64,000 nt of DNA, taken from Gammaproteobacteria bacterium (GTDB taxonomy: Bacteria > Pseudomonadota > Gammaproteobacteria > Steroidobacterales > Steroidobacteraceae). Positions within the stretch are counted from its first letter, which is position 1, and each line of letters opens with the position of its first letter. The notes below the pieces were generated by a model. The model made no database searches. It saw nothing but the letters and a program-made list of their open reading frames with translations, and was not told the origin of the DNA. Shown here piece after piece: positions 9,236 through 18,518 of this stretch. The stretch lies in assembly GCA_021323735.1 (NCBI GenBank), contig JAJPKM010000042.1, forward strand, positions 1 to 64,000. Reading direction: 5' to 3'. A program made the translations under genes and the position numbers.

Positions 9236-10726
9236 ATGGGCAAATTGACCGAGCCGCGAGATGTGACGGCACTTTTGAACGGCGCCGCCGCCTTTTATGC
9301 GCAGGGTCGCCTCAACGACGCTGCCGATCTCTATCGACAGGCTGCCGCTGTCGATCCTAAGGACCTGCGGCCGATCTATTCGCTGGCACTCATCGATATC
9401 CGGCGCGGCCGCCTGGAAGATGCCCGGCAACAGCTGCGGGTAGTGACCACGCAAGATCCCGATTTTTACCCAGCGCAGCAAAATCTCGGCGCGGTTTGCC
9501 AGAACCTCAATTTGTGGCAGGAGGCGGCCGACGCGTACCATCGAGCCCTGCGCTTGAATCCCGCCGCCGCGGAGACTCATTTCAGCCTGGCACGCGCACT
9601 GACCGTGTTGGGTAGGATCGCGGAATCCACCGCCTGCTATCGCGCCCTGGCCGCCAATCCGTCGGTGCGGCTTCGAGCCCTGACGCGCCTCGCGATGCTC
9701 GATCCGGCGCTGATCGACGAGCAAGATCTGCCTGCGCTGCAGCGCGCGGCCGAGGATGGCACCGAAACCGCCGCGACGCGGATCGAAGCCTGTTTCGCAC
9801 TTGGCATGAGTCTCGAGCAGCGCAGCGCCTACAAGTCCGCATTCGCCGCCTTCAAGGCCGGCAATCGGCTGAAGCATGACGCCCTGATGGCTTCGCAGGA
9901 TCTTGCAGCACGGCCTGACGCATTGGAGCGTACCCACGACCTCGCGGCGCACTTCGTGATGGATCGTTTTGACGAGGCGTTCCTGCAGAACCGATCACAC
10001 CGCGGCAGCGCGTCGGCGGCGCCGATCTTCATCATCGGCATGCCGCGCTCCGGCTCCAGTCTCATCGAACAAATCCTGTCGAGCCATCGGGACGTTCAAG
10101 GCATGGGGGAAGACGCGGCGCTGTCCATGGCCGATCAGAGCTTCACCGAGCCGGGAGCGGCGGCCAGCCTTGGCGACCTGGCTCAAACCTATCTAGGCTC
10201 AATGCGCCAACGCGGTTGGAAAGGTGCCGGCCGCTTCGTCGATAAAACCCTGGAGAATCATTTGCGCGTCGGCATGATTCACTTGATGTTCCCCAAGTCG
10301 GTGATCATCGACAGCGCGCGCGCCCCGGTTGACACCTGCCTCTCCTGCTATCGTCAATTGTTCACGGAGGGAAACGAGACGCTCTACGACCTTGGGCAAA
10401 TCGGTCGGGCCTACGTTCGCTATCGCCGCGTGATGGAGCATTGGGACCGCGTGCTGCCGGGCCGGGTGATCCGGGTCGAGCACGAAAAACTCGTGGCCGA
10501 CCCGGAAGGCCAAGTTCGCCGGCTTGTGGACGCGTGCAAGCTAGAGTGGGACCCGGCATGCCTACGCTTTTATGAGACCGCCGGTGCTGTCCGCACCGCC
10601 AGCGCCGCTCAAGTTCGCCTTCCGGTGTTCTCAACGTCCACTGGGCGGTGGGCGCGATTTGCAAGCGAACTTGGGCCCCTTTTTGAGGCATTGGGACCCT
10701 ATGCTTCACAGCAGAATGCAGGCTGA
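9236..10726 (+). CDS. TPR-domain sulfotransferase
   Basis: A 496-residue protein. The N-terminal half (about 10-140) contains three or more tetratricopeptide repeats with alternating A/G/Y positions. The C-terminal half is a sulfotransferase domain whose PAPS-binding P-loop GMPRSGSSLIEQ is at 268-279, followed by an FVDKTLENHLRVG segment and an IIDSARAPVDTCLS segment resembling the 3'-phosphate-binding region. No signal peptide is visible. This TPR-sulfotransferase architecture is common next to TonB-dependent receptors in Sphingomonadales and related gammaproteobacteria, where the acceptor is usually unknown. The ATG is preceded directly by a perfect hairpin and not by a recognisable ribosome site, which is unusual. 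No alternative upstream start in frame was found. Confidence 0.88.
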   Translation: MGKLTEPRDVTALLNGAAAFYAQGRLNDAADLYRQAAAVDPKDLRPIYSLALIDIRRGRLEDARQQLRVVTTQDPDFYPAQQNLGAVCQNLNLWQEAADAYHRALRLNPAAAETHFSLARALTVLGRIAESTACYRALAANPSVRLRALTRLAMLDPALIDEQDLPALQRAAEDGTETAATRIEACFALGMSLEQRSAYKSAFAAFKAGNRLKHDALMASQDLAARPDALERTHDLAAHFVMDRFDEAFLQNRSHRGSASAAPIFIIGMPRSGSSLIEQILSSHRDVQGMGEDAALSMADQSFTEPGAAASLGDLAQTYLGSMRQRGWKGAGRFVDKTLENHLRVGMIHLMFPKSVIIDSARAPVDTCLSCYRQLFTEGNETLYDLGQIGRAYVRYRRVMEHWDRVLPGRVIRVEHEKLVADPEGQVRRLVDACKLEWDPACLRFYETAGAVRTASAAQVRLPVFSTSTGRWARFASELGPLFEALGPYASQQNAG

Positions 10727-10751
10727 TGTGTCTTATATGCCACTAACATGC

Positions 10752-10877
10752 CTACGTCTTTCCAGCGCTCAAATCAAGCACCTGACGCCATTTGTCAATC
10801 AAATGTCGCAGAAAGCGTGGTGCTTGCGCCACGCTTTCCGTAGGCTCAAGATACGCAACTGGCGGGAGTGCGTCCAT
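10752..10877 (-). pseudogene. Relic of a coding region (copy B), unknown family
   Basis: The minus strand encodes MDALPPVAYLEP, then a VAQAPRFLRHLID helix and VLDLSAGKT, ending at TAG 10752-10754. It is the counterpart of the peptide at 6044-6165. An in-frame TAG stops the frame a short way upstream of the ATG, so only about 41 codons remain. It could be a real micro-gene, but decay of a duplicated gene is more likely. It sits between the sulfotransferase gene and the second receptor gene. Confidence 0.4.
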
Positions 10878-10982
10878 GGGTATGGATGCCAATCTTAAAG
10901 AGTCGCACGGGGCCTACAGCCCGGTGCAACGAAGCAGCGCAGCTGCACCAATAATTCTATCGATCGAAAGGTGAATGACCGT

Positions 10983-13538
10983 ATGACAAATCAAACTGTG
11001 TCCTCCCGGCGAGCTTTTTCACTCGTCCTCGCCCTAACCGCGAGTTTTGCCGGCGCCGAGGCGCTGGCGGCGGACGCTTCGAACGCACCGGCACTGGAAG
11101 AAATCATCGTTACCGCGGAAAAGCGCTCGGAAAATTTGCAGGACGTGCCGATTTCCGTGGTCGCTCTGTCCGCACAGCAGATCAAGGATGCCGGCATCAC
11201 CGATATCAGAAATCTCACCATCCTCACCCCCGGACTCACCGTCACCTCCGAGGGCAACGAAGCCATCACCACCGCGCGTATCCGCGGCATCGGCACGGTC
11301 GGCGACAATCCGGGACTCGAGTCCTCCGTGGGCGTCAACATCGACGGCGTCTATCGACCCCGCAACGGCGTCGCGTTCGGCGACTTGGGCGAGATCGAGC
11401 AGATCGAAGTTCTGTACGGCCCCCAGGGCGAATTGTTCGGCAAGAACAACGATGCCGGCGTCATCAACGTCACCACCAAGCGACCCTCGAATACCTTCGG
11501 CGTGACCGCCGAGGTGACGGGCGGCAACTTGAACGACCGGGAGTTCCGCTCCTCCGTCACCGGACCGCTGAACAGCATCATGTCGGGACGTTTGTATGTG
11601 GGTTTCGAGGAGAACTCCGGTTTCCTGCAAGTCAATGACGGTGTCGGCCCCAGCACCCAGAACAACACCAACGACCGCCACGCCATCAACGGCCGGGGCC
11701 AGCTGCTCATCACGCCCAGCGACGATTTGGAGGTCTTGCTCATCGCCGACTATTCCAAACGCATTGAATCCTGCTGCGGCGCCGTGGTCGAGTATCCGGG
11801 CCCCTTCCAGGGGCTGGTCAATTTCTTCGCGTCGACACCGATACCTGGCCTGGGCGGCAAACCCGGTGCGCTCGGCGATTCTCCGCTCATCGGCCAGCCC
11901 GGCGTGAATCGGCTGCCCCAGAGTTACCTGGCCTATGCCAACCAGCCTGCCGCTCAGGATGTGCGCGACACGGGCCTGTCGGCACAATTTGACTGGAATC
12001 TGGGCTTTGGAAAATTCACCTCGATCACCGCCTGGCGCGACTTCACGGTATCGGGCGGCAATGACGTGGACTACACCGGCATCGATCTGTTCTACTTCCC
12101 GAACAACGGCGACGCCAACTTCACCGATTTCAAGCAATTCAGCGAGGAGCTGCGCTTGGCCGGCAAGGAGGGCGCGTTGAGCTGGTTGGTGGGCTCATTC
12201 TTCAACAACGAAATCCTCTCGACCCGCACCACGGGCTCCATCGGCAATCAATTCGAGGGCTACTTGAGTTCGGTGGCATCCTTGGCCGCAGGACCACCCC
12301 CGGGCGGTGGACCACCCCGAGCCAACCCTTTCCTGATATCGCAGATCACCGGCACTCCGTATGGCAGCACCTTTGACGGTACCGGCTATGACGACGGCTA
12401 TCAGCAGACGGCCAGAAGCTTTGCCCTGTTCACCAACGAGACTTGGAACATCACCCAGGGGCTGGACCTGACCTTCGGCTTGCGTGGCACCGAAGAGAAG
12501 AAAACGGCCGTTGCGGCCTTCAACAGTATCGGCGGCGGCCCGGGCTGTTCCGCGTTGATCAGCCCTGCCAACGTGGGGAAGGTCATCACGCAACCGGGTA
12601 ACGCGGCACCCTTCCTGATCGGCTATGGGTGCTTCAGCGGACTAGACCCGGCATTTACCGGTACGGGATTCAACCAGTCGAACACCGAGAACAACTTGTC
12701 GGGCACGGTCAAGCTGGCCTATCACTTCAACCAGGACGTGATGACCTACGCCTCGCTGGCGGACGGCTACAAGGCGGGCGGCTACAACCTGTCGCGCGTC
12801 ACCAACGCGCCGTCGGCCAAGGATCCTTTCGGTCTTGCGCCGGACTACAACACGCACTTTCCGCGTGAAACGGTCGACTCGGGAGAAGTGGGCATCAAGA
12901 CCACGCTGTTCGACAAGACACTGCGCTTGAATGGCGCGCTGTTCTATCAGCGGTACAAGGATTTCCAGCTCAACACGTTCACCGGCGTGCAATTCGTGGT
13001 CACCTCGCTCGACCGAGTGGTGTCCAAAGGCCTTGACCTGGATTTCGCCTGGGCCACGCCGATCACGGGGCTGACCTTCGCCGGCGGTGTGACGCAGGAT
13101 CTGACCAACATCGACAATTTCGGCAACGCCTTGCCGGATTTCTGCGGCGGCCCGGGAAATACCGCCTGCACCCACCGCAACAACGATCGCCTGTCGTTTG
13201 CTCCCCTGTGGTCCGGTGCGCTCTCCGGTACCTACCAGGTCCCGCTGTCGAGCACGTTGACCCTGCGTACCAGCCTGGAGGAGAAGTACAACACGTCGTA
13301 CAACACGGGCTCTGATCTCGATCCGCGCAAGATTCAATCCGGCTTCGGACTGCTGAATGGGCGTATCGGACTGGGTGCGCCGGATGAATCCTGGGCGATC
13401 GAGGCATGGGGAGCCAACCTGGCGAATCGATACTATTACGCCGTCGCCTTCGACTCACCGTTCCAGTACAACACCATCTCTTCCTACCTGGGCGAATCGC
13501 GGACCTTCGGTCTGACGGCGCGGGTGAAATTCAAATAG
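10983..13538 (+). CDS. TonB-dependent outer-membrane receptor
   Basis: From ATG 10983 the protein has 851 residues. The signal peptide hydrophobic core (12-20) ends with ALAA at 27-30, and the TonB-box region EIIVTAEKR follows at 40-48. The plug contains RIRGIGTVGDNPG, IDGVYRPRNGV and VLYGPQGELFGKNNDAG, and a long barrel ends in ARVKFK. A GTG at 10971 in frame is possible, but the GAAAGG ribosome site overlaps it and fits the ATG better. Plug motifs resemble those of the first receptor, yet extracellular loops differ strongly, so the two probably have different ligands. A strong rho-independent terminator follows 30 bp after the stop. Confidence 0.92.
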   Translation: MTNQTVSSRRAFSLVLALTASFAGAEALAADASNAPALEEIIVTAEKRSENLQDVPISVVALSAQQIKDAGITDIRNLTILTPGLTVTSEGNEAITTARIRGIGTVGDNPGLESSVGVNIDGVYRPRNGVAFGDLGEIEQIEVLYGPQGELFGKNNDAGVINVTTKRPSNTFGVTAEVTGGNLNDREFRSSVTGPLNSIMSGRLYVGFEENSGFLQVNDGVGPSTQNNTNDRHAINGRGQLLITPSDDLEVLLIADYSKRIESCCGAVVEYPGPFQGLVNFFASTPIPGLGGKPGALGDSPLIGQPGVNRLPQSYLAYANQPAAQDVRDTGLSAQFDWNLGFGKFTSITAWRDFTVSGGNDVDYTGIDLFYFPNNGDANFTDFKQFSEELRLAGKEGALSWLVGSFFNNEILSTRTTGSIGNQFEGYLSSVASLAAGPPPGGGPPRANPFLISQITGTPYGSTFDGTGYDDGYQQTARSFALFTNETWNITQGLDLTFGLRGTEEKKTAVAAFNSIGGGPGCSALISPANVGKVITQPGNAAPFLIGYGCFSGLDPAFTGTGFNQSNTENNLSGTVKLAYHFNQDVMTYASLADGYKAGGYNLSRVTNAPSAKDPFGLAPDYNTHFPRETVDSGEVGIKTTLFDKTLRLNGALFYQRYKDFQLNTFTGVQFVVTSLDRVVSKGLDLDFAWATPITGLTFAGGVTQDLTNIDNFGNALPDFCGGPGNTACTHRNNDRLSFAPLWSGALSGTYQVPLSSTLTLRTSLEEKYNTSYNTGSDLDPRKIQSGFGLLNGRIGLGAPDESWAIEAWGANLANRYYYAVAFDSPFQYNTISSYLGESRTFGLTARVKFK

Positions 13539-13568
13539 CAGAGGTCTTGTATCTGACTGGACTCAAAG

Positions 13569-13600
13569 CGGCGGGCCTGAAAAACCCGCCGTTTTTTTTT
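13569..13600 (+). terminator. Rho-independent terminator after the second receptor
   Basis: A stem CGGCGGG/CCCGCCG with a nine-base loop CCTGAAAAA is followed directly by nine T residues. It lies 30 bp after the receptor stop. The esterase gene downstream is therefore likely to have its own promoter in the T/C-rich stretch 13601-13710. Confidence 0.9.
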
Positions 13601-13724
13601 GCTCGGTATCATTCGGTAGTTCGTTCGCACTCCGATCTACCGATCTGTCGTTCTGTACTTCGTTACTTCGATCCGTGCTTCGATCTGAAAAGACGCAATT
13701 CTAAGAACTGAAAAGGGGGTTCTC

Positions 13725-15431
13725 GTGGAGAAGAAATCAGACACCCAGACCGACGAGGCTACCAGTCGTCGTGAGTTCCTGAAGGCCTCGGCGCTCAGCA
13801 TTGCCGCGGCAGGCGTGACATCGTTGGCGACGCGGCCTACGGCGCAAGCCCAGGCGCAGCCGGTGGCGGGTCACCCGGCAACGGCTCCGGCCTCGGCGTC
13901 AGCACCGCCGGCACGCGCCGGAGACGGCCTGTTCGTCGAGACCGACACGGCCTACGGCAGGGTGCAGGGCATCCAGAACATCGGCATCAAGGAGTTCAAA
14001 GGGATCCCCTACGGGGCGCCCACCGGCGGCCGCAATCGGTTCATGCCGCCGAAAAAACCGGTGGCGTGGAAGGGAGTCCGCGAGTGTCTGGCGCACGCCC
14101 AGATCAGCCCGCAAGTGCCGGCCGATCTGCGCTCGGACTACGCCATGATGATTCACTGGGACTATCAGCCCGGGGGCATGGGTGAGGATTGCCTGTCGTT
14201 GAACATTTGGACGCCCGGCCTCAAGGATGGAGCCAAACGTCCCGTGCTCGTGTCCTTTCATGGCGGAGGCTTCACCGCCGGCTCCGGTAACGCCATTGGC
14301 TACGATGGAGCCCAGCTCGCGCGTTTCGGCGATGTCGTCGTGGTCACGGTCAATCATCGGCTGGCGAGCTTCGGCTACCTGCACCTCGCCGACTTGGGTG
14401 CGCCGCCCGAGTTCGCCCATGCCGGCGTCAGCGGCATCATGGACCTGACGGCATCGCTCGAATGGGTGCGGGACAACATCGAGAACTTCGGGGGCAATCC
14501 TCGCAACGTCATGATATTCGGCCAGTCCGGCGGCGGCGCCAAGACCAGTACCATGCTGGCGACCCCCGCCGCGAAGGGCCTGTTTCATCGCGCGGCGGTG
14601 CAAAGCGGTTCATTGTTGAAGTTCATGCCGCGGGACCGGGCGACGCAGAACGCCGAAGCGCTGTTGAAGCAGCTCGGCATACCCAAATCACGCATCGCGG
14701 ATTTGCAGAAAGTGTCATGGCAACAACTGCTGGAAGCGCAGGCTGCGGCCGTCGCCGCGGCGCCGAGCTTGGGCAACGGGCCCGTGCTCGATGGCAACTA
14801 TCTGCCGCATGACCCCTTCGATCCGGCCGCACCGCCGGAGTCGGCGGAAATTCCGCTCATCGTGTCGACCACGCTCGAAGACGCCGCGCTCAGCCTGACT
14901 AACTTCACGCTCAACGAGGCAGATTTGAAAGCGCTGATCGACAAGCGCTTCAAGGACAAGGGCAACGAGATCCTGGCGTTGTACCGCAAGTACTATCCGG
15001 AGAAATCGCCCTACTTGATCCAGGCGATGATGCTCACCGACTCAGGCTTCCGCCGCTCCGCGATCAAGCAGGCGGAGCTGAAGGCGGCACAGGGCAAGGG
15101 TGCCGTCTATATGTATCAATGGGACTGGCCGACGCCCGCCTTTGGCGGGCGCTACGGCGCGGTGCATGGACTCGATGTGTCCGGATCCTTCCGGGAAGCT
15201 CGGGAGGGCAACGATATGGCGCGCGTCGCCGATCAGCTCTCCTCCAGCTGGGTGGCCTTTGCCAAGACCGGCAACCCCAATAATTCACGCATACCGCCGT
15301 GGCCGGTCTTCGACCTAAGCGCGCGTGCCACCATGGTATTCGGCACGCCGACCCAGTTGCAAAACGACCCACGCGGCGAAATTCGCAGCTTCTGGGAACA
15401 CATGCCGCCGCCCGGTGGCCCGCTGGGTTGA
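13725..15431 (+). CDS. Tat-exported type B carboxylesterase
   Basis: A 568-residue alpha/beta-hydrolase of the carboxylesterase type B family. The twin-arginine signal SRREFLK (14-20) is followed by a hydrophobic stretch and a Pro/Ala-rich linker up to about 65. The oxyanion-hole HGGGF is at 179-183, the GEDCLSLNIWTP signature at 153-164, and the nucleophile elbow FGQSGGG places the catalytic Ser at 268. The VHGLDVSG segment near the C-terminus probably supplies the His. The GTG start follows a good AAGGGGG ribosome site. The enzyme would hydrolyse carboxylic esters in the periplasm. Next to a receptor and an MFS transporter it could release an acid for import; this is an inference from context. 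Confidence 0.9.
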   Translation: MEKKSDTQTDEATSRREFLKASALSIAAAGVTSLATRPTAQAQAQPVAGHPATAPASASAPPARAGDGLFVETDTAYGRVQGIQNIGIKEFKGIPYGAPTGGRNRFMPPKKPVAWKGVRECLAHAQISPQVPADLRSDYAMMIHWDYQPGGMGEDCLSLNIWTPGLKDGAKRPVLVSFHGGGFTAGSGNAIGYDGAQLARFGDVVVVTVNHRLASFGYLHLADLGAPPEFAHAGVSGIMDLTASLEWVRDNIENFGGNPRNVMIFGQSGGGAKTSTMLATPAAKGLFHRAAVQSGSLLKFMPRDRATQNAEALLKQLGIPKSRIADLQKVSWQQLLEAQAAAVAAAPSLGNGPVLDGNYLPHDPFDPAAPPESAEIPLIVSTTLEDAALSLTNFTLNEADLKALIDKRFKDKGNEILALYRKYYPEKSPYLIQAMMLTDSGFRRSAIKQAELKAAQGKGAVYMYQWDWPTPAFGGRYGAVHGLDVSGSFREAREGNDMARVADQLSSSWVAFAKTGNPNNSRIPPWPVFDLSARATMVFGTPTQLQNDPRGEIRSFWEHMPPPGGPLG

Positions 15432-15503
15432 TATATAAGCGTGAGCCCCCGATGTGCGGCACACTATGGAGCGAGGGCAGGTCATTGTTGGGGAGTAGAA
15501 TAA

Positions 15504-16886
15504 ATGTCTGTTAGTCCGCAATCGCTCGAGGCCGGCGTCCCCGTCGGCCCTACGGCTGGCGTCGGGATTGGCGCAAAAGCCGCCACAGGTGCGAAATTTG
15601 CGCTGTTCCTCCTGTTCGCCATCAATCTGCTGAATTTCTTCGACCGGCAATTGCTCGGATCCTTGGGCGAACCGATTCGCAAGGAATTTTTGCTGAGCGA
15701 CACGGCGCTGGGATTCTTGGGCAGCGTGTTCATCTGGATGTACGCCATCGTTGGGCTGCCCATGGGCCATTTGAGCGACAAGTGGCATCGAACCAAGCTG
15801 ATTGCCATCGGCACCACGGTATGGAGCCTACTCACGGCCGCAACCGGCATGGCGCAGAATTTCGCGCAGCTATTCGTTGCGCGATTGGGGGTGGGTTTGG
15901 GCGAGGCCACCTGCGCGCCCGCGGGTCAGTCCCTGATCGGGGATTTTTTCCCGCCGAACAAACGCGCCTTCGCGATGGGCGTATTCATGCTCGGCCTGCC
16001 CGGAGGGCTGTTTCTTGCCTATGCCGCTTCCGGAATCATTTATGCGCACCTAGGATGGCGCGCCGCTTTTTATATCGCCTGTGTTCCCGGATTGTTGCTC
16101 GCTCTCCTGGCGCTGCTCATGCGCGAACCGCTGCGCGGTGGGCTCGATCCCGGCCGTGTGGTGACCAAGCCGAGCGGATCGCTGATCGCGCCGTACCTCG
16201 CCGTCCTGCGCCTTCCGACCATGTGGTGGATCATCCTTTCCGGCATTTTCCACAACTTCAATATGTATGCCTTGGGATCCTTCAACTCGGCATTCCTGCA
16301 GCGTTTTCATGGAATGAGCGTACGGGACGCGAGCGTTGCGTCATCGTTTGCGGTGGGCGCGGTCGGCGCCATCGGCTTGATCGTGGGCGGCTGGCTCGCG
16401 GATAGAATGAGCATCAAGCGCCGCAATGCCAGGCTGGTCCTGTCCGCCTGGTGCATGAGCATCGCGGCACCGTGCATTTTCTTCGCCGTCAATCAGCCCA
16501 AGGGTTCGATCACTCCGTACATCCTGTTGATGGCCATGGGTACGGTCACGATGTATGTGTATTACTCGACCGTTTACACGGCGATACAGGATGTGATCGA
16601 GCCGCGCCTGCGCGGCACCGCGGTCGCCATCTATTTCTGCTGCATGTATATCTTTGGCGCGAGCATGGGGCCGGTCGGAACCGGCATATTGAGCGATCAC
16701 TTCGCGCACAAGGCGATGCTCGATGCCGGCGCCACCACCATGACCGAGGCCTTCAGAGCCATCGGCCTGCATAACGCGATGTATGCCATCCCCGCGTTGG
16801 CTCTGGCCGCGGCCGCGGTGCTATTTGCAGCCTCGCGTACCATGGACAAAGACGTACGCAAGCAAGAGCTAGCGCACCATGCCTAG
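15504..16886 (+). CDS. MFS transporter (spinster-like / organic anion type)
   Basis: A 460-residue protein with about 12 hydrophobic segments. The first starts near residue 31, after a cytoplasmic Ala/Gly/Pro-rich tail. The loop after TM2 contains GHLSDKWHRTK, the MFS motif A, and TM4 has RLGVGLGEATCAPAG, typical of the spinster-like MFS subfamily common beside degradation operons. It sits 72 bp after the esterase, with a GGGGAGTAG ribosome site. It probably imports the carboxylate or other hydrolysis product into the cytoplasm. Its stop is only 12 bp from the convergent TPR gene, leaving no space for a conventional terminator. Confidence 0.88.
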   Translation: MSVSPQSLEAGVPVGPTAGVGIGAKAATGAKFALFLLFAINLLNFFDRQLLGSLGEPIRKEFLLSDTALGFLGSVFIWMYAIVGLPMGHLSDKWHRTKLIAIGTTVWSLLTAATGMAQNFAQLFVARLGVGLGEATCAPAGQSLIGDFFPPNKRAFAMGVFMLGLPGGLFLAYAASGIIYAHLGWRAAFYIACVPGLLLALLALLMREPLRGGLDPGRVVTKPSGSLIAPYLAVLRLPTMWWIILSGIFHNFNMYALGSFNSAFLQRFHGMSVRDASVASSFAVGAVGAIGLIVGGWLADRMSIKRRNARLVLSAWCMSIAAPCIFFAVNQPKGSITPYILLMAMGTVTMYVYYSTVYTAIQDVIEPRLRGTAVAIYFCCMYIFGASMGPVGTGILSDHFAHKAMLDAGATTMTEAFRAIGLHNAMYAIPALALAAAAVLFAASRTMDKDVRKQELAHHA

Positions 16887-16898
16887 CGCGCATCAAAG

Positions 16899-18509
16899 TC
16901 ATTTCATCGCCGCTTGCGCATATTCAAGATCTTTCAGGGCCGCACCGCTCGCGTTCTTGCAATTGGCGAGTAGGGTTCGGTAATACCCTACTGCCAATTT
17001 GCGGCGCCCCAGGCGCTCGGCGGCCTTGCCGGCCCCCAGCAGCGCGTTGAAGCGATTGGGATCGCTCACAAGCACCCGCTGATACTCGCGCAATGCCTCG
17101 ACGTTTCTACGCGAAAGTAACAGCATTTCAGCGAGCATCTCGCGAGCCGGCAACTCTACTTCGCCCTTGCCGATTTGTGTCTGTCGATCGGCAACGGGGC
17201 GAAGCAGTTCGATGGCGCCTTCCAGGTCACCTTGGGAGAAGCGCGCCCAGGCGCGTATCTCGTCGGGCAGTGAAGCGCGCGGGGCGCCGGCCCGCATGCT
17301 GGGCTGAGCCTCCGCCAAAGCCTCGACACTTTGCGCCGCAGCCTGTGCGCCCTGTGCGTCATGCAAATGAGCGGCCGCGATGGCGTGAGCCAGCAAGGTC
17401 CGGCTTTGGCCGACCCAATCGCTTCCCTCGATCGACTGCAAACTCGCGGCCATTGCCCAGTCCCGAGTCTCGATTGCGAACAACGCCGGGTAGCGGGCTT
17501 CGACATCCCCATAATAAGACGGGTAGCGCGGGTCGACGTCGGACCGTTTGACGGTGGCACCTTCGGCGACGATCGCCGACGCCTCCGTATCGTGTCCGAT
17601 CTGTAGATAAGCGTATTCCAGGAACTCCATGGCATGCAGGCGATTCTCGGCGCCCACCGGCACTGCCGGGTTCTCCGAGGCGGCCTTCGACGCCAGGTTC
17701 GAGCGGATGTCATCGTCCCACAACCCCAGCCGGGCGAAGATGTGTCCGGGCATATGCAGCGCATGCGGAGCGGCAGGCGCGATGGAAGCGTAACGTCGGG
17801 CCGCTTCCAGGCCCTGCTGCGCCATCACCGGATTGTCACTGGCATGGAGGATGTAGTGTGCAATGCCCGGATGGTCCGGATGCCGACGTAACAGAGGATT
17901 GAGAATGGCCACGGCCTTCTTGGGGTTGATGAGAGCCACATCGTCACTCGGATCCGAATTTATCAAGGCAAGCGCGTAGAAAACCTGAGCCTCCAAGTCA
18001 CTCGGATAGCGCGCGGCTACGTCTTCCATCGCATCGGTGTATCGCTTGGCGTATACCTCGAAGTCGCTTTCTGTATAACCGTCGAAGAAACGATGTACGG
18101 CTTGAATGTATGCCGCCTCGCGTGGATTCTTCTCTCGTGCGGTGTCGGCCTTGGCGAGGGATTGGTTCGCCCTGCTTGCACCTTCGGAAGTGGGGCCGCC
18201 ATTCACCTGATTGAAATCGGCCATCGCCACACCCCAATACGCCATCGCGCAATCGGGATCGGCACTCGCTACCTTCGTGAAAGTTCTCTCGGCTTCGTCC
18301 AGCCAGAAAGAATGCAGGAGCGCGACGGCGCGATTGAAGTCGGCCTGCACCTGTGGCCGGCACGAGGTCTCGAATGAGACGGTGCCGAGCCGCGCACCCT
18401 CCGGCATTTTCTCGGCGTGTTCGTGAGCGGGGGCGGAGAAACCCAAAAGACATCCCACCAGGGCAAGGACAATCGACGGCAGTTGGCCGCACCGGCTCGC
18501 GAAGTTCAC
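16899..18509 (-). CDS. Secreted TPR protein at the 3' end of the beta-oxidation operon
   Basis: A 536-residue protein with an N-terminal signal peptide (hydrophobic 11-26, AHEH after it). TPR-like helices follow: a repeat around WLDEAERTFTKVASADPDCAMAYWGVA, a HAL-HMPGHIFARLGLWDD region and two C-terminal repeats (from about 395). The central HMPGHIF segment is characteristic of a family of TPR proteins of unknown function in Proteobacteria. The start is GTG, nine bases after the stop of the acyl-CoA dehydrogenase upstream and without a clear ribosome site, so translational coupling is likely. Its role in an otherwise cytoplasmic catabolic operon is not obvious; a periplasmic scaffold is only a guess. 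Confidence 0.8.
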   Translation of the reverse strand: MNFASRCGQLPSIVLALVGCLLGFSAPAHEHAEKMPEGARLGTVSFETSCRPQVQADFNRAVALLHSFWLDEAERTFTKVASADPDCAMAYWGVAMADFNQVNGGPTSEGASRANQSLAKADTAREKNPREAAYIQAVHRFFDGYTESDFEVYAKRYTDAMEDVAARYPSDLEAQVFYALALINSDPSDDVALINPKKAVAILNPLLRRHPDHPGIAHYILHASDNPVMAQQGLEAARRYASIAPAAPHALHMPGHIFARLGLWDDDIRSNLASKAASENPAVPVGAENRLHAMEFLEYAYLQIGHDTEASAIVAEGATVKRSDVDPRYPSYYGDVEARYPALFAIETRDWAMAASLQSIEGSDWVGQSRTLLAHAIAAAHLHDAQGAQAAAQSVEALAEAQPSMRAGAPRASLPDEIRAWARFSQGDLEGAIELLRPVADRQTQIGKGEVELPAREMLAEMLLLSRRNVEALREYQRVLVSDPNRFNALLGAGKAAERLGRRKLAVGYYRTLLANCKNASGAALKDLEYAQAAMK

Positions 18510-18518
18510 GCGTTCAGG

